Origin: Edaphochlamys debaryana
Lineage: Eukaryota > Chlorophyta > Chlorophyceae > Chlamydomonadales
Length of the DNA: 64,000 nt
Assembly (NCBI GenBank): GCA_016858145.1
Contig: JAEHOE010000041.1
Span: 248,001 to 312,000 of the forward strand
Direction: 5' to 3'
How positions within the stretch are numbered: the stretch's first letter is position 1; every line of letters begins with the position of its first letter. A model generated the notes under the pieces. That model was not told where the DNA came from. It saw only the letters and a program-made list of their open reading frames with translations, and did no database searches. Position numbers and translations under genes: made by a program. Of the stretch, positions 10,227 through 21,687 are shown piece after piece.

Positions 10227-13200
10227 ATGCGGCTCAACCCGACGACTGTGGGGCGCAGGGACCCGGGAGGAAGGGGCATCAAGTTCAAGTTCTTCAACCG
10301 GAGTACCAACGATGGGTTTGCGGAGTCGCAAGCCGCGGCGGAGCAGGCTCCCCGCGGGGGCGCGAGCCTGCTCACCGCCCCCAGCTCCGAGTACCTGGAG
10401 GAGATAGCTGAGATACAGCAGCTGAGCGAGGCGGAGGACTACCTGAGTATGCGCGAGGAGGTGCGCCCAGACCTTAGGCGCATGTTTGGAGCGTCGGACG
10501 CCGGGCTTCCCTGACGCTGCCTCCCTTGACGCCCTGCAGGACCCGGGGTTCACGCTCTTACACTATGTGTCGATGCTGGGGCATACCACGCTGGCGGGGG
10601 CGATAAACAGCGCGACGCAGGAGAACATGGCGCACTACGCTCGGATAGCGAGGTAGGGCTACGCCACAAGGACGCACGTAGCTCGGCCTGGCCGGCGGAG
10701 TTGCTGCGGGCTGGCTCGGGGGCCACACTTGTGCCGCAAGGCTTCAACGGGCTGGCCTGCCGCAGGTACCTCGTCCGCCGGGGCCACGAAGTCTACGTTG
10801 TGGACAAGGTAGGCCGCGTTGACCGGTCAACGCCGCCCTCTCACTCTCCTGCTGACGCTACACGCAGGGGGGGATCGGGGAGACCAGCCCCGGCGAGCTG
10901 GGGCTAAGACTGGAAAGCCGGTGGACCCCTGGGTTTAACACGCACGCTCCAGAGGGCACAACCCCCGGCCCCCGCGTCCCGCCCTCGCCCGCAGTACGGA
11001 TGCATCCCGCTCCAGATAGCCGCAGCGTACGGCAATACGGAGCTGGTCAACGTGCTGCTGGAGCCGTTTGACGCGGTAGTGGGGCGCAAGGAGACGAAAA
11101 AGCGGAGCGACTACCTGAACCACCAGGACACGCAGGTGAGGCCCCCGTCCAACCCCCCTTTCTGCTATGGCACCTGCTCCACAATCCCCACGCAGGACAC
11201 ACACTAAGACGGAGCGCCGGGCTTGGTTTGGCTCTCAGCGCAGCCGCAGAGCGGCCGGATGCCCTCGGAGGACGCCTGAAACCATCCGGACCAGGGAGCG
11301 CCCAGCCTGCGAACCTCGGGAGGACTGGAGTCGGCGGTTATGCGGGCTGGGCGGCGCGCGATGCTGCCCGGCCCGGCCCATGGCTGGCAGGAGCCGCCCC
11401 AAGCTGGAGAGGGTGCGGGCCTGCTGGGCCAGGCTTGCAGGCCTGGCGCCCGATGTGGGTCGGCGGCGGGGGCATCGGCACCCCTCGGGCTGGCACTCTT
11501 GGTAGCCTCTTTTAGCGGCAGCGTGGGCCGCAGTTCGGACCTCCGAGCTGAACACGTGCCGGAGCCCGGCAGGCCTGGGCCGCGACCCGGGGAAGCCTCT
11601 TTGGTGGCGTGGGCCGGGCCGCAGCCCGGACCGGGCTCCTGTCGCGGACTGGGAGGGCCCGAGTCGGAGACGGCGGAGCGGCGGGCGACAGGGGTCGCCT
11701 GCGGATCCGTGGGGCAGCATGGGCGGACGGCTGGCGGGACCGGCGCGGGCGGCTGGCCAGCAGCAGTGGGCCCACATGCCCACCAGAACGGCTGGCCAGC
11801 GGCCTAGGAGGCAACGCGTGCTCCCCCCTCCTGCTGCTGGCCGCGTGCTCTGGCGGCCCAGGAGCAGGGCGTCGGCGCTGCAGCGGACGGAGCGTCCCTG
11901 CCCCCGGCCACACCGCTGCATCGGCCTGGCGCGGGGTCGCGAGTCTGCAGCCGGGGCTGCGCCGCGGTCGCGGCCAGGCACCGAGCTGCTACGGCGGTCC
12001 TAGCCCGCCGTGCCCCGTCGGGCCCGGCCCTGGGGCCTGGAGGCGCCTGGTTCTGGGGCCGGGCCGGGCCCCCGACAGGCCGTGACAGGCTATAGTCGGT
12101 GGCCGCCTTCAGGCCTCAGCCGGGCGGCTGGGACCGCGGCTGGGCTCTGCCCGCACCCGGGGTGCTTGAGTTGAGGGGCTGGCGGCCCAAGCCGTGTGTG
12201 TGGGGGGGGCTCGCGCTGGGCAGCTTCCAGCTGGGCTCAACCAGCCAGGCCACAATCAGCGGTCAGACGGCCCGCTTGATGGCTTGTCAGACCGTGGCGC
12301 GAGCTTACCCCGGCTCGGGGCTCCGGGGTCGGAGTGGCATGCGTGTGGGGCTGGGGCCGGAGCACGGCGGCCGCGGGCAGTGCCGCACAGCGCGGCACAG
12401 CGCGGCCAGCCCCCGTGGGGCGGTTGGCCGTAGGCGGTTGGCAGCTCGCTATGTGGGTCGGGAGCCCGGAGGCCCCCTGGGTAGCGCCAGTTGCACCGCC
12501 AGGGGCTTGGCCAGCCCCCGTGCGGCCGCGCATGTGCGTCGTACGGGCGTACGGCGGTGCGCCGCCCCCGGGCACAGCGCCGTGCTTGGGAATGGGAGCG
12601 GAGGCGGGAGCAGGAGCAGGCTCAGCCGCGGGGGCATGCGGCTGTGCGCAGCGCTCTGGGCCGCAGCGCAGCGGTCCCGCTCGGGTAGGGCGTCGGTCCC
12701 GAGGCTGCGGGTGCCTCACGGCACTGCCGCGGCACTGGCGGGGGCACTCCTCAGAGCGCAGCCCCCCCCCTCCCCTCACCAGGGGCATGGGCAGCCCGCC
12801 GGGGCTGGGGCCCCAAGCGCGACCCGGGCCTACACGGGTCCCGGGCACGGGCCCGTCGGGCTTGCGGCTTGCGGCCCGGGGGGCTCCGTCTGGCCACGGC
12901 TGCGGAAGCTGACGGCCCCCCTCTTGAGCACCGCCGGGCCTCGGCGGCCGCCACTGCACCGCCACAACTGCCCGCCCCGCATCCGCACCTCCCCAGCCCC
13001 GCCGCGCCCCACCCTTAGCCCCCAACAACAACACCCCCACCACACTCACCCCCAATCACCCATCCCCACGGCCCCCACACCCCCCACCCACCGCCCCAGA
13101 TCCGCTTCACGGCCCTCCACGGCGCGCTCAACCACGGACAGCACGAGGTGGCGGTGCTGCTGCTGGAGCAGGCCGCCAACCCGCAGATCCTGGACATCAC

Positions 13201-16200
13201 GCGGAGCAACGCGTTCCAGGTGGGGGCTGGAGGGATTCAGAGTCAGGGGGCGGTGTGGCGGGGTTACTTGCTGGAGCAGAGCAACGCGTTCCAGGTGGGA
13301 TGGGTGGTACCGTGTCGGCTAGGTGGCTTGGCCGGGCGGCCGGGGGTGGGGTTATACCCAGCGCCAAGCCAGGCCTGAGTGGGAATCCCTGGTCGTTTTG
13401 TTTGATCGGCGGGGCGGGGTTACTACTTCCTACAAGCGGGCAGGCGGGCCACAGGGAGATAGGCAGGGGTGTGGGCAGCCTCCGCTTGCTCACTAACATC
13501 CCCCTGTCCCTCTCTAATGCTCCTAACATTATTTCCCCTGCCCCCCTCTCTCGGCCCGGCCCCCCACCGCCACCCTACCCCAAGGTGGCCCCCTCCCTGG
13601 AGGCTCTGCAGGAGCTGCTGCGGCTGGTGGTGCAGCACGAAGACGTGGTGCCGGTGAGGGGGGATGGAAGGGGGGAGGGGGGGAAGGCGTGTGTGTATGG
13701 CGTGCCGGCACGTGGGGGAGGGGGGTCTGGTGGTGCAGCACGAGGAGGGGGCTGGAGGGCGGAGGGGGGCAACACAGGGAGGTTGGACAACGTGCCAGGC
13801 CGTGTTACCAGGTCTAAGAGCCAGGGAGGTGGCAGATGAGCCCTTGAGGCTCTGTCAGTGACAGGGCCGAGGGGTTGCCGGGGACGGTGTAGAAGCGAAG
13901 CACCGGCATGAGCCGGAGGAGGGGCAGGCCAGCCTCCAAGGCGCGGGGCACCAAGGACGAAAGGGACGGGAAGGGTTCGTGTGGCCGGCCGGCCCATACC
14001 GGCTACTGGCCCTCATGTAGACGCGCCCTCCCTCCTCACCCCACCCCTCCACCCCCACCCCCACCCCAGACCCCCGCCATCGCCCAGCTGATGATTGAGG
14101 TGATCAAGCAGCAGGAGGCGCGCGAGAAGAAGGAGAAGGCGGAGCGGGCCAAGGCGCAGGCGGCGGCGGACGCGGCGCGCGGCAAGGAGGACGAGGAGAG
14201 CAAGGCCAAGGCGGAGTGGGCCAAGGCGCTGTCCACCAGCAACATGGACTACACGCAGGTGAGGAGGGGGGACGGAGTGGGGGGGGGGTCCCCAGGGCGG
14301 TCGGGGTGGCCGAGCGCTGGGGACGGGACCCTGGCGCAGGCGACGCGATCCCGCTCAGCTACAAACACCCCACCCCTTATTCGCTCTTGCCCTCCTCCCC
14401 CCCCCTTTAACCACCACCCCAGCGCATGCTCTTCGTGGCCATCAACCAGCTGGTGCACAAGGCCTCCAGCGGCCCGGGCGAGGGCGCGGACGCGGCGGAG
14501 CGGGAGGCGGCGGCGCGGGCGGCGGCGGAGGCGGGTGGCGAGGTGGGGGCCATCATCAAGCGCCTGTTCAAGGAGCTGTACGCCAAGGGCGAGGTAAGGA
14601 GAGGGGGGGGAGGCAAGAGGGATGGGGGGGAGGAGGCAAGGGGGGCAAGGGAACCGAGGAGCTGTGCGCCAAGGGCGAGGAACGGAGAGGGTTTGAGAAG
14701 GGATGGACAGAGGGAGCCAGGGGTGAAGGGAGCTGGGTAAGGGAGTTGGGGACCTTCCGCTCCGTGCCTGCAATCCTCCCCTTCCCTTCCCCACGGCGTC
14801 TGTGCGATCCCCCTCAGCAACGAGCACTCCCTCCCCCCCCCTGTCAGGGCAAGCACAACGAGCTGTGGGAGTACGTGCAGGCCGCGGTCGACTACAACAA
14901 CTACAAGCTGACTAAGATCATGCTGGATCTGATCACGTCAGACTGCCCACGTGCGCTCGCGTCGTGCAACTGGGAGGCCACCATGGGGCCCCTCATTGCC
15001 TGTTTCCCCGACCTCTTCCACGTGCTGCTGGCCAAGCTGCAGGTGAGCAGGTGGAAACAAGGGGGGAAACGTGTGTGTTTTGTGGGCGTGTCGCGTGTCG
15101 CGTGCTTGCCCGACCTGTCCCACGTGCTGCTGGCCAAGCTGCACGTGTGTGTGTGGGGGGGGGGGGCTGAGGGAGGCGGAACCAGAGGGAGAAGCTCAGA
15201 TGAAGGAGGGGAAAGAGCGCGGGCACAGGGGACCTCGCATATTCCATCCACATCCCCGCAACCCCCTCCCCTTCCCCCCCTACCCCTCCCCCCCTGTCAG
15301 GACATGTCTGACGCTGACGTCATCGGCTTCGTGCAGTCCTTGCGCCCCACCAGCCTGCACTCGGTTTCGTCCAACGCCACGGGTAACGCCTACACCTCGT
15401 TCGCCTCCATGGCCTACCTGTCCTCGGGGCCCTCGGGCGTCAAGAGCTCCCCCTCCACCGCCCGGGGCGCCAAGGGCGCGGCGCACCAGGGCAAGATCCT
15501 GATCTACCAGCAGCTGGTGGAGGGGCTCAAGCAGGTGGGGGGGAGGGGAGAGGGGGCTATGTGTGCTGGGTCCTGACAGGGGGGAGGGGGGGATGAGAAG
15601 GGTAAGGGGAGGGCGCACCTAACCTGGGTTGCAACACGCACATAGGGTACAGAAGACCAGGGTCAACGGAATGGTGCTCAAGGCCTTCGTCTTTACCGGG
15701 CCCCCCTGTCCCGCACGTTGCCGCCACGCAAAACACACACGCCTTTCCCCCCTCCCCCCCTCCCCCCCCCCTGTCAGGTCAACTACGTGGTGGTCAAGGC
15801 CTTCTTTGAGAAGGCCGACCAGCAGGTGCTCAACGACATGGCGCAGTACCCCATATTCAAGGACTTCGTCTGCCTCATATCCAACAAGCGCACCGCAGAG
15901 GTATGGGGGCGTGTGTGTGTGGGGGGGGGGGGTTGGAGGCTCGGGGCGGGGGCTACTGTGGGTGTGGGGGTTTAGAGTTGCGCAGGGGGAGGACACTGGG
16001 TTGGGAGGATAGGGCTGTGCGGCTTACACGTGCAGCCGGGCACGGTCGGGTGCGCCGGCCCATGCTCCTCCTTCCCCCTGACCCCCCCTCCCCCCTGATC
16101 CCCCCCCCTGACAGGGCTTCACCGAGTCAGACTCGGGCCGATCCCGCCTGCTGGATCTGCTGCGTGACGTGAAGCGGGTGTCGTACGAGGGCGGGCCCAC

Positions 16201-19200
16201 CATGACCGGGCGGCCGGGGGACCTGCTCAACCGGCACAGGTGGGGATGGGGATGGGGGGGGAACGGGGGGCAAGAGGGAATGGAGGGGGTGGAGAAGGGG
16301 GGAGGAGGAGGAGGGGAGGAGCCTGTACACCGCGACGGCTCTGGCTGTATTCCACACGCATCCCGTCTGCCCGACGAACTTGAACCTACCGACCTGAACC
16401 CCTGACCCTACCCTTATTACATCCCACCCCACCCCCCAGGGCTCTGTCCCAGAAGTTTAAGCTGTCCAACCGCTCGCTGTTCGGGCCGGGGGGCACCAGC
16501 GGCAAGGACAAGGAGGAGCTGGAGGTGGGGAGCGGGGTCGAGTGGGGAGGGCGGCTTGTATTGATCTTGCGGTTTCCGACAGACCTGGCCGTGCCCTTCA
16601 CGCACCCAACCTCCCCAACCCTCCCCAACCCCTCCACCCAACCCCTCCACCCAACCCCAACCACCCTCAGGACGCCGAGGGCGAGGGCGGCACCGGCCCC
16701 CACGGCGGCGGCCGGCTGGTGGAGAAGCAGTCCGAGCTGGCGGTGCAGACGCTCAACGTGGAGCGCGTGCTGTGCGCTGCGGTGGCGGCGCGCAAGAGCA
16801 TGAACGTGGAGGCCACTGTCAAGGCCATCACGTCATGGGTCAACATCAACAGCAAGGACCGCAAGGTGGGAAGGGGAGGGGACGGATGGTCGGCTGAGTG
16901 TGATGCTAGTATTGTAGCCTGAGCAAGCGGAACCCATCATGGGTCAACAGCAAGGACCGCAAGGTGCGCTTGCGTGTGTGCTGCTGCTGCTGGCCCTGTG
17001 CGGATAGCGAGGGCATAAAGTAGATCAAGAAATAAGAGCAGTGCATTGTAGCAGGGGGGGGGTTGAGGGTTGGCACGGCGTGGGGGGGCGTGGGGCCATT
17101 ATGTCGTGGGTCGGCATCAACGGCAAGGTCCGCAAGGTGGGTTACCGGTACCAATTGGACCGGAGTTGTAGGAGTTGTAGCGGCAGGGGTAGCGCGGCGG
17201 GAGGAAGCTCAAGGACCTGGCCACCCCGCACACCGTCCCCCCATCCCCCATGACTCATCCCCCCTCCCCCTCTTGCCTCTACCCCCCCCCCCAGACCGTG
17301 TTCATCACGGGCATCTCCACCGAGCTGCTCAAGGACCTGGCGCGGCGGTTCCCCTCGGGCTGCGCGCGGCTGCTCAACCTGGTGGGTCGGTTGGGCGGTT
17401 GGTTGGGTGGTTGTCGGTTGGGCGGTTGGCTGGCTGTCAGGGGCTGGGGCAGCGGGATACCGGTATTGGGCTCAGGGCATGGGGGCAGGGCCCTGTCTGG
17501 CCACTCATCCGGGCCCAAATCCACAATCCACAAGGCGCTCACCCCCCCCCCGGCCTCGGCGCTCATCGGGCTCGCTGGCTGCCGCTACACCTCCACCCAA
17601 CCTCCAACCAATCCCGCTGTCCCCTCACCCTCCCTTTGCCCCCGCCCCCCTTCCCCCCGCCCCAGGTGTCCCGCGACGTGCTGGAGCAGCTGGCCACGCT
17701 GCAGGTCTCCGCCTCGCTGCTGCACCGCAAGGACCAGATCGTAAAGTGCTCCGACGTGCGGAACCACTTCACCTGGCGCGCCCCGGAGCTGCAACACCTG
17801 AGCGACGAGAAGGTGAGGGGTAGGAGGAGTGGGGGTGCGGCGGGGGGGTGCGGAGGGGAGGTTCTGATCCTCCCTCATTCTCTTATCTTGCCCCCCGCAT
17901 TCCCTTCCCCCCCCTACTTCACTCTCCAATGCTCCGGAAACCACCCCATGACCACGGCGACCCCCCCTCACCCCACCCCCAACCCCCAACCCCATCCCTC
18001 ACCTCCTCCCCCCCATCCCTCTCCCCCCCCTGACAGGGCTTCACGGAGCACGTGGTGGACGCCCTGGCCGACTACGGCATCCCCTTCGAGTGCACCTACA
18101 AGGCCGCCGTGGAGTGGGACGCCACCAAGGAGCACTTCGCGACGCTCATCGAGAACCACTTCACGGGGGCGGAGCTCAAGGAGCTCATCAGTAACGGCAT
18201 CGTGCTCAACCGCGTAACCGACATGATCAGCAGATGCGCGCACGTGGGTGTACGGCACGGGAGGTTGGATCTTGCGGCTGACATGTTGAGAGGGGCTGAA
18301 GGACACGTAATCACCACAGGGCCGTGCCACAATTTTTTTCCCGAACCTGCCCCTGACCCCCCTCTACCTGTACCCCCCCCCCTCCTGCCTCCCCCAGCCC
18401 CCTGAGGACGTCCCCCCCGGCTCCTTCAAGGCCGAGCCCATGACCCTGCTGCTCAAGGAGATGATGCGCGAGAAGCTGTCCTTCCGCATCGTGGAGGCCA
18501 TCCTGGATGCGGGTGAGGGGGATAGGGGGGGGGGGAGGCAAGACACTCAAGAGGGGGAGAAGGGAATCGTGCTCTTCGGTGCGTAGGGCCTGGAAGGTAT
18601 CGCACTTCGCCACCCCAGACTGGTAAGACACCCACCGCCCCACCTCCTTTCCCCCCCTTCTCCCCCCTAAAGGCTCCATGAACGAGGCCACCGTCTACAC
18701 CAACTTCCGCCCCGGCAACCCCCTCTACAACACCTACCCCCTGGCGCTCTACAAGCCCGTGTACACGCACCACTTCGTGCAGGTAAGGGGTGGAGGGGGT
18801 AGGCGGGGACGCGAGGGACAAGTGATAGATACCACCCTTCGTGGAGGTACGTTGTCAGTTGGGGGGAAAGCTCAGGGTGAAAGGGGGTGGGGTGTTCCCC
18901 CCCTCCGCCCTTGTCCCACCAGGCCGTACTGCCGCCTGCCTCGTCTTTCACTCCAAACATAATTCTTCCTCCCCACCCTCACCTCCCCACCCTCACCTCA
19001 CCTCGCCTCCCCCCCCCTGTCCCCCCCCCCAGGCCCTGCTGTCCAATTGGCGTAAGGGCACCAAGGACCCCAGCGGCAATTGGACCATGCGGCCGTGGGA
19101 CAAGAAGGTGGGGATTGGCAAGGGGGGCAGAGGGGGGAGGGAGGGGGTATAACGGTGGCGGAGGCAAAGTATGGCGCTCACGCAGTCACGGGTACCGTAC

Positions 19201-21655
19201 TAGAGCGCATCGCCTCTAAAGATGCTGCCGTCAAGCCCACCCGCGCACCACTCACCCTGTCATCTCCCCCGCGTCACCCCCAGTTCATCGACACCATCTT
19301 CGCGCCCAACGACCCGCTTTGTACGGCACTCAAGAGCGCGTACGACAACAAGCTCAAGGACACGCAGGTGCGCGAGAATGCCGTACGTGCTGTGCGTGCA
19401 CCGCGTGCCGTGACCCCCACGTGCCGTGCCCTGCCTGCCGTGCACCGCGCCGCGCGCCGGTCCGCCCCCGCCCACACCTTCCCCCCTTCTCTTGTCACCA
19501 CATGCTGCCCCACGCCCTAGCCCCCAACCCCAACCACCCTCAACCATCCCCAACATACCTCCCCTCTCATGCGCCTCCCACCCCCTGACCCCAACCCTCA
19601 ACCAACAACCGCCCAACCGCCCAACCAACAACCCCCTAGGTGTACATCGAGAACACGCAGCTGGCGGACGGTTGGGCCAAGAAGAAGCGCCAGAACCAGC
19701 ACCTAGTGCTGCGGTGAGGGGGGGGGGCAGGGGTGATCTCAGTTTTTCCGATCTTAACTCCGATCTCTTGACAAATTGGAGGACACGGTCCGTTGCAAGT
19801 GCTTTCCGGGGGGAAGGTCCGGGGGGAAGGGGAAAGGGCCGGGGCTGTCGCAGGATGAGAGCTGCTGTCGCGAGCCGGCTGGGGTTTGCGTATGCCTCAC
19901 TCTCCGTCCCCCTCCTCTTCCCCCTCCCCGCCCCCACCCCCCAGCGCCTTCGTGTGCCGGCCCGTGCTGCTGCACCGCTGGCCCGTGTTCGTGCTCATGC
20001 ACATGCTGCTCTACCTCAAGGTGGGTGTGTTGGGGTACGAGGAATCCGTAAGCAAGTAGAAAGCCCGGCCAGACCCAGAGGGTGTGACGTAGCTCAAGGT
20101 GGGTGGGTGTATAGGATGCGTATGGTTGGCGCGTGATACGTATAAGTGCAGTTGTGAGCGGTGTGTATGTGGGGGGGGAGATGGATGCAAGGGGGGATGG
20201 ACCTATCGGAAGGAGAGGGTCGGGGCTTGGGTCGCGTGTGGGCGGGTGGGAGGCGCCCTGCTGCGGCCTCTTCCCACACGGAGAAGCTCCTCGAGCCGCC
20301 TTCACACTATCCACCCCTATCGCTAACCGTCCCAACCGCACACCAACCGCCCCAACCGCTCCAACCGCCCCAACCGCAGGACTTCCTCAAGGCCTTCTGG
20401 CGGCTCATGGGCTGGGAGTGGGACATGTGGGGCGGCGAGCACCACGGCCACTCGGTGGACGCGCGCGCGCTGGTGAGAGCCGGTGGTCGTTAGTCGTTGG
20501 CAGTTACTACCCGGGCGGTTGGTCGTTGGCTGCTACCCAACGGCTGGGGTGGCTTTGAACAGGAGGTGTGGGCATGGGCGTGGGGGAAGTGTTCGGTGGT
20601 AGAAGGTACAGGACCCAAGCCACCCCAATCCCCCAACCCCAACATCCCCCCCCCCTCCCCCGCTCTTCCCCCCCTCCCCCCCTGACAGGTCATCCCCTGG
20701 AAGGGGTTCGCCGACATGGGCTCCATCCGCGGCATGCTGACGGGGCTGATCGACGTGGACGTGCCGGTGCGGTGGTTCGGCTTTGCGGCGGTCAAGGCGG
20801 CGATTACGGTGCAGTGGCGTGAGTGGGGCGCGGGGGGGGGGCGTTGTAAGTGGGATTTGGGGGGGGCGGGCTGGGCCGGGGGCGCTGCTTGGTGCAGGGC
20901 GCAGGGTATGGGGTGAGGGGTGAGGTCTTGGGTGGGGTGGGATGCCCGGCCCCTCCCCTCCCCCCTCTCTCTTCCCCTCAATCCCCCCCCCCTTTACCCC
21001 CTCCTCCCCTCTCCCCCCTAACGCAGAGGAGTTTGGCCAGATCCTGATGCTCATGTCGGCCCTGGCCCACATCATCTACATGTGCCTGTTCGGGGGCTTC
21101 CTGCTGGTGGTGCGGAACGCGGGGGAGGCGGAGGGGGGAGACATGAGCGCGGTGAGCTGGGGGGGGGGAGGGAGGGGCGGGGGTTGGGGGGAGGATTGGA
21201 CAGGGGGGCGGCGGGGGAAGCTTGGCGGTGGGAGGGGGCAGGGGAGCTGGGTATGATTAGCGAGCGGGTGGGCGCCCTCACCCCCGGATATGAGGCAGAG
21301 TCCTGCAGGCCAGCGCGTGTGCCCTATCTGATCCCGTTGCGCCCGCACCCCGCACCCACCTTCCGCCACCCTCCTCCCCACCCTCCCAGCAAGTTTTTCC
21401 CCACCTTCCCCCCACCTTCCCACCTCCCTCCCACCTTCCTCTCCCCCCCCCCAGGTCCGGCGGCGTCCCGAGGTGATGGCGCTGCTGGTGGTGCTGGGGC
21501 TCATGAGCGTGGGGGGGCTGCTGGAGGAGTGCGCGCAGGTGGGGGGGGAGGGCGGGGAGGGGAGGGCGGGGAGGGGAGGGCGGGGAGGGGAGGGCGGGAG
21601 GGGAGGGGGGCTGGAGGTGGAGGTGGAGGTGGGGGGTGGAGACGGGAGGGGAGGG

Positions 21656-21687
<32 letters not shown>

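Noticed and set aside
11235..13322. Long frames in TRP intron 4 (248 codons minus, 407 codons plus)
   Set aside because: Composition is Gly/Arg/Ala/Pro with no domain; the plus frame runs into the next exon out of frame with the channel.
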